From: Cloeon dipterum
Taxonomy: Eukaryota; Arthropoda; Insecta; Ephemeroptera; Baetidae
Direction of reading: 5' to 3'
Assembly (NCBI RefSeq): GCF_949628265.1
Contig: NC_088788.1
Coordinates: 34,644,335 to 34,708,334, forward strand
Length of the DNA stretch: 64,000 bases
Part shown: piece by piece, positions 32,549-44,500 of the stretch
Position numbering within the stretch: position 1 is the stretch's first letter
Layout: every line of letters begins with the position of its first letter
The notes under the pieces: model-generated
Database searches by the model: none
What the model saw: only the letters and a program-made list of their open reading frames with translations
What the model was told of the DNA's origin: nothing
Position numbers and translations under genes: made by a program

Positions 32549-35500
32549 CTGAAATTACAATCACAATTCACACATTAAAAACTGAACTCAGTAACCAAAA
32601 TATGTATTCGTATAATCAAGAGTGCTAAAAGTAAAAATTATCTCGAAATTCACACCATTGATTAGATTTAACTCAAAGAGCGACCAATTTTCCCGTTTTT
32701 GCGGGTTTAATGGGCCGTTTTTTGGGAATACAAAAACTCATTTTGAAAGTTATTGTAAGCTATGACCTCCTCTCATCAAGCCCGATTAAATGAAAACAAA
32801 ATTTGAAGTCATCGGTCAAGGTCAAAGGTAACCAAGGGTCATGTACGAAGATTTTTAGGGATTTTGAAAATTTTAAATATACAACACGCCTTGCAAAAGT
32901 GGGTTCAGGATACGTGAGAACTAGTGTAAAAATTTCAAGGCGGTGTTCGGCTTCGTTTTAAAGGAATTAAATTTGAATTTCAAAACACAAATTTTTCAAT
33001 TTACATATTAATGATGTGAGCGCTAAATCTCGGGTTTAAAGGGTCAGAAATGCAAAAACAGCACACCGTTAGACTTGGCTTGACTTCCCCTGGTGAGCTG
33101 GATAGTTTTGGGTTGCTCACCCTTCATCCCTCAACCCCTATAGGCATCTAATTCATCCCCCGAGTTGAAAAGTGAATATTTAAAATCGTCGCGATTTTTT
33201 GGTCTGTAATACCTGGAATTTGAAAATATACTTCTCCTGTTTTGCAGTTTTTGCACACAGGATGATTTTAAATTTTTTTGTTGAATGCATTATTATTTAT
33301 ATTAAAAAAATAATCGGTAGAACAGGAGTTTGTTATTGGTAAAGTTAATTCAAAAGATTAAATTTAAGAAAATTAATGGAAATATCTCAGCAATATCATC
33401 AGATCTCGCAGAATTTTTTAAAGTAAAATTTAGGACTAAGCAATTTACCTGTTTGGAGATGTGTCTAAGCCGAGTCTCTCCGCAACGTCATTGACCCAGT
33501 GTCCGAGCCGTTCGCCATTTCTTGCAGCTTCAGGAATCGAGTCAGCGACTGCCTCTCCGTCGGGGCCGGGCTCGTCGGGCAGAAGGTTAGCGTCCTCGGC
33601 TTGCATGGCCCTGGCCGCAGTGTCAACCAGGCTGTGCCAGTTCATTTCTCGCGCGTCAGGAAGGGGCAACTTTGGTGGAGTCAGTTTCGCCACTCTGGGA
33701 GATAACCTGCAACAGTGAATGAAATTCATCAATGAAATGAATGACCACGCAAACAGTTTCCGGTTTAAAAAAATCAGCAAAGTTGCGAATTTTGACGCAA
33801 ACCACGAGCAATCGACGCGTTTTGTGGTGGAGTAGCGTATTTTCCAGTTGGAAGCCAAACTCGGACCTTAGGTGAATTAAATAAAAACTTTAAAATTGCG
33901 CAGATTTTAGGGCGTTGGCGCGCCCATAGCAAAATTAAAATTTATTTTTCGATATTTTCTCTTTGCAAAGGCAAATGTTGTATAAATTAATATTTCGCTG
34001 CTCGTTGGATCATCGACCACAACCCCTCATCAGACAGGTGTTTGATTGGAATCTTACGTGGGATACCCAAAGAACCTTTTTCAGGGTGCCCCAACTTGAG
34101 ATCCGCTCTGAAGCTGGTTTATAATGTTTTTTTAAATTTAAAAACAAAGGGGAAAACAAATTGCCACTGACCGCTCCTCTTTGGTGAGTTTCTGCTCACT
34201 GGGGGAGGGACTGGAGGCGGTGGAGGTGTTCGAGATGACAGTGGCGGGCCGGGCGGTGGTGAAAATAACCTCGCTGGGCTGGGCCGCCTTGTCCGCGGGG
34301 CCGACAGGCTGCTCGGGCTGCGCCAGCATGGACAGCGGCGTGCCCATGACCAGGTTCTCCCTGGAGCGCGAGCGGCTGACGTTCCTGCTCGGCTCGGCGG
34401 GCATTAGCTTGCCGCTGCTGCCGCCGGGCAGCTTGGCCTCGTCCTTGCTGGGCTTCTCGTCGATGGTGTAGTCAGGGTTGATCAGCCGCATCAGGTCCTC
34501 CTGCAGAGAGCTCGTGTTCAGGCTGGCGCTGTTGCGGTTCGAGCCGCTGCGTCCGGCCGCGTTGACCCTCAGCCGCGGCTCTCCGTTGTCGCTGCGGCCC
34601 CCAGGGGTCGTCGAGCCCACCGTCCGGGGACTCTGGTTCCTCGACGAGCCGCTCGAAGCCGTCAGGGGCGCCTCGCCGCGCTTGCCACGCCGCAGCCGGG
34701 GTGACATGTTGCTCACACTGCCTGCAGAGAGTTCGTCTGCAAAATTTAATTCAAAGTTTAAATCGAGATGTACGACTTACTTGCAATTTTGTTTCTTATA
34801 ACAAGCAGCTTGGGAACAGACGCGGAAATGATAGCCATGAAAGGAATATCTTGTTGACATAGCCCTATCTTTACAGTTTGTATCAGACCAATCCAATTTA
34901 GACATATAACAGATAGCAGGGGTTCATAAATTTTGTATCAATGGATTGTCGTTTATAAGTCATATTTCATATTTTTTTTTTTAAAGCTAGCGAGAGTTTA
35001 AAAACACCAGAGAGAGGTGTGTCCGAATTGCTTTGATACCATCATCTGATTCATATGAAGCTAATGAAGAAATTTATTACCACTCGCTATTTTTGGATAT
35101 TTTATTTTTCTGTATTTACTATGTAGTTTAATGCTTTCCTTTTGTTATTTATAAACCTATTCGCAAATTTATCTTACAATTACAATAAACAAGTTTAATA
35201 ATGACAAGAAGTGTTAAAACATCATTCGTCATGTTTTAAGCACAAAATATTCTTCAAAAAGTAAGAATAAATCCAAATCAATTAGAATTTACCGAATTTA
35301 CTATAAAGAAACTCCAAATGAAAAAAGTCAAAAAGGATTCCGGTACCGGGAATCGAACCCGAGCCTCCTGGGTGAGAGCCAGGTATCCTAGCCACTAGAC
35401 CATACCGGATCTTATTGAACAATTGTGAGCGAGCTCAAGTCAATTCAAGCGGCCTTCATATTACGCAAGCGCAGATGAGCGAGAAAGAAACACCCTGCTA

Positions 35501-38500
35501 TATGTGCACGTATTAATCGTATTTTTCGTTCATTGACATCAGCTACGTAGTACGTACGCTAACAAGGAAACGCACAACATATCAATCGGTAAAATATTTA
35601 ATATGGTATGTATTCATTTCCGCGACAATTTAATAGTATTTGATCCAAGATGACAATAATTTACCTAAGGAATAGTATCAATCGCTCAATCTATAATTTC
35701 TTGAAAAGTGGTCACGGATTAAAAAAACCGGGACATATTATTTGAAATCTACTCGGCGATATTTATGCACGATTTGGTGATTTTTTTCCTAAATGTTTGA
35801 TAGAAAAGTTCTCTGGGAAAATCGAATGCAGAAATTTAACAGCTTTTTTGTAGTAGTTTTAATTTTTTCTAAATTATTTATTATTTGTCATAAAATATCA
35901 AGCTTAATCTTGGCCATTCCGTGAAATAAGGCAAAGGAAAATATGCAAAAAATTGCAAATTTCACTAGCTTTCCGAATTTGAAAATATTTTTGATCCAGC
36001 ATATAATGCCCAACTCGTAACACTATGTTAGCTCCGTTCATTATTCAAATAATTTAAATATTTTCACAAAAGCACGAGGAACCACATTTGATGGAAATGA
36101 ATAAATCCGTAAATCTGTCCTACCTTCACTGCGAGCTCCAAGGAGTCTGTCTGACGGCGAACTCGTCCCATTGGAATGGGTATCACTGTGGCTGCCCATG
36201 CCTCTGACGATATCACTCCTGACTGCCATCTCAGGCGGAAGACTAGTGCTTTTCAAAAGGTGCTCCGTCGGTTGGGCGAAATCGGACATCTAAAAACGCA
36301 TCAACATTTTTTTAAGTCACAATCAAAATATATTACAAATGTATGTATTATTACAAATGAACTATCATTTTTTTTTAATAATCATTCAACCAACCTTTGG
36401 TGCCCTGGTGAGGTACTCCATAGCCTTTTCGGACCTGCTCTTGGCACCTCGGACGGCGTCTTGCTGCTTCTCGAGGGCGGCGGGCGCGTCAAACTCGACG
36501 TAGGGCGTGGGGAAGGCCTGCACTGGGCCGACTGGGTACGTGGCGGACGACGAGAGGTATGTCTGCTCCTGCGGCCGCCCGGCCGCTTTAACCTGGTGGA
36601 AGGCGCTGATGCCGTTGGCGCCCAGCCTGATGGGCAGCGGCGGCGGCGTGTCTCCGTTCTCCGACACCTCCATCATCTCGTACCACCGGTCACGCTCGTC
36701 GCCCGAGTGGCCGCTCGACGAGCTGGTCATCGTGCCCTCGGGGTTGGCAGCGAAACGCGTCTCTCTGGCTTTGAACGACTTGCTGCTGCTGCCGGTGCCG
36801 TAGCCGGAGCTGTTGCTCGAGCGGGGCGGCGACAGGCTGCGCTCATACCTGCGGCACAAAATTCGAAATTGAGCACATGCGTGTCAAGATCAGGACGGAA
36901 ATGCTACGTTAGTTTGGAACCAGTTAAAGTAAAGCTTTACAGACAATTTGTGAACTGCTTTGAAAAATGAGGAAATAGCTAAAAATTTCCCAGGTTGCCG
37001 TTAAACTTTTTGAGAAATTTGGCTCATATGTTTGCATTGTCTCCCTAATGTAAAACCACGATTTATTTAATAATTCAGGGAATTTCCCTCCAAATCCGTA
37101 CACCACCAGATAGATCGCTACAAGAGATATCAAAATCAAGCGAAAAAATCATTAATAAATTTTGCAAACTGTTCCACATGTGGGGGGGGGGGCATCAAGC
37201 CAAATAGATGATAATGCGTCCAAATAAATTCTTAATTTTCTTTTATTGATAAATGTTTTTAGATTAACAGAAACTAGTTTTAAACCAAGGAGTGTGGGAA
37301 CCGTTACACTCGGTCCCGATTTCATAGAAGAGATTAGCTGTTGCTAAATTTCACAAATGAACTTCTTTCTACAGTCAACAATACAAAGATAATTTTTTTA
37401 ATTGTGGGCCTGTAAAGCTCTACTTCAAAAGAGGATAGCGTACAGAAGGAGTAGTGTAAGGAACGGTTAATAACCTCTTTATGTTTTGTGTATTTCCTTG
37501 CTTGTATTTTAATTTGGCACTGTAAACAACAAACGAACACAAGTTTTAGTAAAAAGTACGGTGTTTAGTGATTTTTAGACAAAAGGTATTCACATCCAGA
37601 GACTGACCTCTTCTTGTGGTTGGCCGCAGCCTGCTGAAATGCCTGCTTGCTGTGACTTTTCCCATTGACCATGTCATCGTGTCCATTCACATTCTCATAG
37701 TCGCCCTCGTAATTGCTCAGAGTATATTTGCAGTTGGGCAAATTGCAGCCCCTGAGATAAAATAAAAATAAATCTCTAAAAAAAAAACACCAAAGGTAAC
37801 AAGTTTCCCACCTTCTCGTCACTCCATCCACTTGGGGTGGTATCACAGTGACGGTGACCATGATGGACGTCTTGAGGAGGTCGACCATTTGGTCGTGCGA
37901 CAGCGTCGACACGGCGACTTTGCAGATCTCGACCAGCCGAGCACCCTGTCGCAAACCCGCCTGCCACGCCAGGTTAGCCGGCTCTACCTGAGTGACCACT
38001 CCGTCCGGCTGCACGTGGAAACCGAGTTGGCCCGCGCCGTTCCTGCGCAGGGCCATCTCTTGCACTGGACAGCCAGGGCTGACGGTCCTGAGGCGTACGA
38101 CCAGCTCCATCAGCTCGTCTCGCTCGCTGTCCTGACTAACGTGGACAGTGATGCACTCGCCTTGGTGGTAATAAATGCGCAGGCTGCCAAACCAAAAAAT
38201 TAAGTCTCAATTAGTTCCAAATTTTATCAGGGTGGTTAAAACCAGGCAATTTTAGAGGGAATAAATTGGCTTTTTTTAATTGGTTGGAATTTATGGCTGA
38301 AATAGGTTGTTAACTACGGAAACAGTATTAAGATTTTAAATTTTTATTTTAAAAATTGTTTCAAGTTGTTTAAGCAACTTTTACTTGTTTGAAATTTTAA
38401 AATTCAAGGTGGGGATCTTTATAAACACGAATTATTTTATTTTTGTTAATTTAGCTGGCTAAAAGCCGACATTTTCGGAACAGGATTAAGCCTATTTTTA

Positions 38501-41500
38501 ATTTCTTAAATTGTTGAGTTGTTGTCATTTTGTATCCATTTTTATTTTATCTCTAATCTGGTTTGCAATTTAAAGATCGCATTACATCAAACCACAATTT
38601 AATCAAAATTTCTAGTTCCTGATTTTTAATAAAGAGATTTCCTACTTGGTTTTTAATAAGTTATTAATAAATTACCTGCTACCACTTGCAGACCATCCCA
38701 AAATCGACCTGCACGGCGTCACAAAGATGATGTCCCGCGAGCTCTCCTCGATCAAGACAAGAGTTTCAAACGAGATTCCCAAAAGACAATCGACCTTGCT
38801 GGAGAGGCCGCTGTCGTCCAGCACGACCTGCCAAACCACCGCTCCCCTTTGCTGAAACGACTCAGCCACTGATCTCCTCTGGGTGCAGTTGGATTTGTCC
38901 TTCTTTTTACTGCTGAACGACAGCATTGCTGCAAATGCGGAGAAAATTTAATCCATAGTACTTTCATTCAACATTTAAATAAACATACAGAATTTCTGAC
39001 TGGTCTCGATGGCCGTGGAGGTGCTGTGGTTGGCGACCAGGTCCTTGAGGTACTCCTGCCTCGTCCTGGTGGCCATCGTCACGAATTTCTCCGACCGGTG
39101 CGCCGCGTTCTCAGCATTGATCACTTTGGCCAAGAGGAAGTCGGCGAAATCCTTCGACCGGGGGAAGGAGGCATTTTCAGGCAGCGGAGGACCGAAGATC
39201 GGCACGTCCTTGGACCTGCTCACCGCGACTTTGTAGTGAGCGCTCTCCGTGCACGGGCTGATGGCCTGCACCACGATGAAAACGTGCTGGAACTGCGAGC
39301 GAATGTTCTTTGGTGTGAAGGGAAGAGCACCAGGCTCTTGGAAGACGACTGTGACGATATCGTTGCCGATGTGCCTCTTGCGCAGCAGCTGGGAAGGCAC
39401 AGTTTAGTTGGAATTCAAATGCAGCAAAACTGGAGCCTACCTGTTGCCTGTTGTTGGGTGTGAAAGGTAGAAGGGTGGAGACGTGGAACATGACCTCACA
39501 TTCCTGGTACTGCGAGTACACAGAGTACAGGCCTGTCGAGTCAGCTGAACGCACAAAAATTTGATTAGATTTGCAGACAAAATATTGACACTGGCTTACT
39601 CTTATTGTCAAGGCCGGCTTTGTACTTGTCAAAGCCCCTGAGCCTGACTCTTTGGCCGATGGTTTCGAGGAACTCGCTGAACGCAGGCCCAGCCTCCTCG
39701 TTGTTGTACATTTCCTCCTCGGTGCCCTGTCCAGCCCTGCAGTACATCACTCCTACTTTGTAGTGGTTGCTTAGGCCCTGCTCGTCCAGCTTCGCGAGTT
39801 GCTCTTCAGTCGCAGTAGCAGACACGCCAAGCCGCAAACTGATCAAAACAATTCAAGTTAACACGCCTTGACCGCATATTTCCATTCTTACCACTGGTGT
39901 TGGATTTCTGGCGCCACATATTCCAATAGATCCTTCATGCTGGCCCCTTTATTCGCCTTGCTGCTAGGTATAGCATCTTCAAGAATAGCACCTCTCAGGG
40001 TCAGCAGCTGCGGATATTGGATGATTGGTTTATTCGAGGAAATTGGTTAAAATATGCAGCAACTCACCTCACTAGTTCTAACGATAATCCTGTACTGATA
40101 CAAAGTCGACCCTATACTGTCCATTTGCGTCGAGTGCTGACTATCATCAACCTTTTCTCTTTTAATGCTGATGGCGACTGGCCCCAAATTCTCGTCCAGA
40201 CCAAACCAATTTTGGTGCTCTGCAAAATTAGGAAATACTGAATAAAAAACATAACCAGAAGCTAGAACCGTACCTTGTCCTAAGAAATGTTTTCTGTAGT
40301 AAAGCGCTCCTTGGTCAGTGCTCTCGATGGGACGGTTTGGCTTCTGGTAGGGACAAGCCGCGCTCCTCCACAGGCACTCGCTAGGCGTCGACTCAAGAAC
40401 GGAAATTCCGTAGGCGAGCGGTGGACGGTGCATGATCGGCGGGACAGGTGTTTGCTGAGCCCTTCGCTGGGGGGTGGCGATTTTGGTCAAGCCAGCCTCC
40501 CTCTCCTCCTCGCCGCCGATTTCGTTTCTGAAGAATGGGCAGCTGGGAGAAAAGAGACAGTTATAAGCATGAATTAATTTACAGAGGCAGAAATCAAGCT
40601 ACCTGTCCAGCAGCTCGTTTTGCCTGCCGTCGCCAGAGTCCTCGTCGAGGTGCTCGCAGCTGGAGCTGTTTCCGTTCGAGAGCGGGGCGTCTGGCGTCGA
40701 GGACCGCATGGACGCGGCCGACGCGCCGGTCGCCGTATTCCTCCGCCGCAGCAGCAGCAGGTTCTTCAGTCTGGAAGCGGCCAAAGGCAGGTTGGCGGTC
40801 AGACTCTGACAGTCGTAGTGGGCAAACGCCCGCCGCCGCTGCCTCTCTTTTTCGTCATCAGTGGCCACTGCGGACGAGCCGTCTACTCCGTCCTCAGTCT
40901 GCGCTTTTCCTCGCAGCTTTTTGAAAATGCTCGGCGGCTGCTCCGCCTCCTTCTTCACCGACTTCTCACCCCAGAATTTATGCAGCTTGGTTTTCATCTG
41001 AAAAATTGAAATCGTCAAATCTAAAAAGGTCTAAGACGTTTTAGCTCAACATGTTGCAGCTAACTAAAAAAGTGGAATGTAGTTACAGAAGATGATGTAA
41101 TGGAAACAAAACGCTAGTTTGTAGTCTTCATGTTTTTTTTTTTTTTTTTAATCAAACCCCTGTGCTCATGTAGTGGAAAATTAACAAACCTTTGGACTAG
41201 CAGCATCGTGCTCATTCTCCAAACCAGACGCAACGCCACCATTGGATGACTGAGCGGAGGCTACTGGATCTAGCTGGAGCTGATCAACCTTGCCCCTGAG
41301 AACGTCAACAATTCTGGCGGGTCCAGGACTGCGCTGATCCGGCGGCGCCTTGTGTTTGAAGTCCTGCAGCAGGGCAAAAAAGCTGCCCTGGCCGGGACTG
41401 GGCCCGTCACCGAGCATGTCGATGGAGCCGTGGCTGCCGTATTCCCTGCGCAATGGACCAGGCGAAACCTGTGGCGAGAATTATGTGTAAAATTGGAAGA

Positions 41501-44500
41501 TAACTAAAATTAGCACAATTCTATCTGTTTTATCTTCAACCAAAAAGATCAGAAGCACCCACGCACATAATCTCAGGCAGATAAGATAACAGTTTCCACG
41601 AAAACTCACCTCTTCCGGTTCCAGCTCGAGACTGGAGTTGCTTCGGTAGACGAGCTCCCTGACGGGGGCGGCGGCCAGCGGGGGTGGGTGGTGGTGCTGG
41701 TGGCTGGGCTGGTATCTGGAGGCGAGGCGCTCGTTGTAGGAGGCCCGCACGCCACCCAGACGGCCCCGCGCGCTGGCCGCCGTCCCGGAGGCCGGCGCGG
41801 CGACGCGGTTCCTCACAACCTCGCGGTGTGGCGAGTGTTGCGACAGCATACTGGAAGAGTAGTAGTCGGCCGGGGGGCGGCCGCCCGCACTGGAGGCCAG
41901 CGGAGCGGCGGCCACGGTGCCCGCACTGCTCATCCTGTTGTTCGGGAACTCCCACGCCTGAAACGAAATAGTAAATATTGTTAGACACGGATTTTGGACA
42001 TTTAAATTCCGAGAAATATTTGTCACGCCTACATTAGTAATAATCGTGATTCATAACGTGAACTTGGCACTTTGTCAAGAATGCTCAAGCGTTTCGTAAA
42101 AAGAGGAAGCGGCCGGAAAATCGCCGTCCTTTGTCACCAGCGGCGGGGAGGACAATGCTCAATTTGGTGGCGACAAGCCGAGTCGGAGGAAGGAAGCGGC
42201 AGTCACGCACCGCTGCCCTCAACTCTGGAAACTCGACACCAGGCCCTGAGTATGTGCGAGCTGCGCGAGCAACAACAAAAAGTGCCACTTAACCTCAGGC
42301 AATAAATGCAATCATCTTCGTTTAGTGTGTTACAAGTGCAAGCCAATTAAACTCGAGGCACTTCTCTTGCAACATCGATCCAGAAAAAAACCGTTTTGAA
42401 GGCTTAAGTGTTGTCGCGTTTCCGAATTTCCGATGCCGGGGGAAAGTAATAAGTATAGTGGCTCATTAGTGAGTGGGATCAGAAATATTCCGTTTCTGAT
42501 TGAAATTCCAACTGTCGTGGAGTGGAAAACTACGCGCAATTCATTTGAATAAAAGGTCGCACGTCACAAGCCGCGCAGCAGCACTCACTCCTTTCAATAC
42601 CTGAGCAGCAGGTACTACGTACACTTATCTCGCGCAGCAGATGACGACATTCCAGTCGATATGACTAACACGGATTCAGCTCTGATCGTAGCCAGCTCAA
42701 CATTTTATTGCACCACGCTAAGAAACTAAAAAAAATCTAAAGGAAAAGCGCTTTTAGCGCCGGAAAGAAAAAAATATTCGCCCTATTTTAATAGGCTCCC
42801 AGAACACTTCATAAATTTTCCTCCCATTCATGTTGCTTCCTGACAAAAACAGCCGCCAGCAGTTTTCTAAACCCATAGAATCGGAATTGTCCAGTGCCAT
42901 TGTTACCTCAGAGAGGCTGCTTTGTGTTTGATCAAGGAGAATTCCAAAAATGCGGTTCTTAAGATCCCATTCAGCGAGGGAGATAAATTATAGGAGGGGT
43001 GGAAATATTTTTCCTGTGGATCTGACGTGACCACAATACGCATCGAGCGAAAATCTCAAGCTACGAAGCCGTACAATATTGTTCCTTGGCGCCTAGGGGC
43101 AGGTTTGAGGAAGCCGTTTAAATTGCTTAATCCTTCCTCCGAAATTTCCGTTGCGGCTTTGCTTTTACTGCCGGCTTAATCGAGGTCCAATTTATCACAC
43201 CTGACTGTCCGCACCTGAAGGCTCGCACCCTTTCTTAGGATCGCATTCCTGGCTGCGACGGGGGAAGCAGGCACCTCATTAGCATCATCGGCCGTAAATT
43301 TGGATTTGGGCGTGCGCGTTGAGCCGCCTCAAAACAAACTGCTGCGGGCGGCCGACGGACGCGGCGCCGCTTTTTACTCTGTTTACACCTAAGGAGTGAA
43401 ACCCTAATTTTACGCTCGATTTTCCACATCCCGGAATGGAAGGTTTTCTGAGAGAGAAATAAATAAAACTCGATTTCAATCACGAGAGCGTGTTTTTTTA
43501 TCATTACATTTTCATTCCAATTTTCTTATGAATCGGGCAGGCAGCTGTTGGTCAACAAAAGACGCGCAACAAAGGATGGAAGCGCCTCCCCTCTGGCCGT
43601 GAGACAATCCGCGCGTCCAGTCAATGGATAAAAAGTCGCTGGCTGCTGATTTATAAAGAAGACGCGCAGCGCAGCCAAGGGAGGAGGCGCGCGTTTTGTA
43701 TTTTGTGCACACCGCCGCGTGTGTGATAAATATACGAAATCCTCTACCTGGCGCGGAGCGAGGAGGAGAGGCAGCAGCCAGCCTCTCGAGGCGGCGTACA
43801 AAATAAAATGAGAGAGAGAAAGAAATGAATCCCCTCCGCTGGTCTAGTATTTGTAGCCTTGAACTCGCGGTGCAGGCCGCGAGAAGACGGTTGCTCGCAA
43901 AAAACAGCCGCCGCGCTTTTTGCTCGTAATATAATCACGCGAAATCGGTCCAAAATTATTTCGACTTGCAGATTTGCCTTCGGGCCTGCCGACGCGGCTC
44001 TGCAGTGGGAGGCTGCATCTCGAATCTCGAATCCAGAACGCCGCGCGCGTCGAGGGCAACGAACGCGTGTAATACACTTATCCTACACGCTACACGTAAT
44101 GTAATATTATCCTGGCCGGCCGAGAGAATGTCACACTCGAAAAAGCTCAAGTCACGCTTGCCAATGAAGCGGTCGGATCAAAAAATTGAATCCGCAAAAG
44201 GGGAAGAGGAGATTTAGGAGATGCCAGCCAGTTTTTTCTCCACAAGTGCTGCACGATAAGCAGCGAGATAAAATTCGATTAAGAATGCGCCGAGTTGAAT
44301 GAGTTTACTTTGGTGATGTCGATGAGTGGGTGAGCGGTCTTGCCGCACGCGTACTCTATAAAAGCCAGCAGCTCCCTGTGATATGCTTTAATTTAACGGT
44401 ACCGCACCCGTTTCTCTCTCTTTCTCCCATTTACTTGCCGACTGCGATTTTTACACACTTGGGTATAAATCAAAACCAGGTCAGAGCCGAGCATATGGGC

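Noticed and set aside
36220-36265. GGAAGACTAGTGCTTTT, a 12-base plus TTTT match to the miR-7 mature sequence
   Set aside because: It lies antisense to SIPA1L exon 15, which codes [10 protein letters not shown], and I see no flanking hairpin arm, so it is coincidence.
44353-44361. TATA-like CTATAAAAG in SIPA1L intron 1 (also similar motifs at 58541-58553)
   Set aside because: Isolated motifs with no downstream exon, donor or coding frame; kept only as a remark in the region entries.
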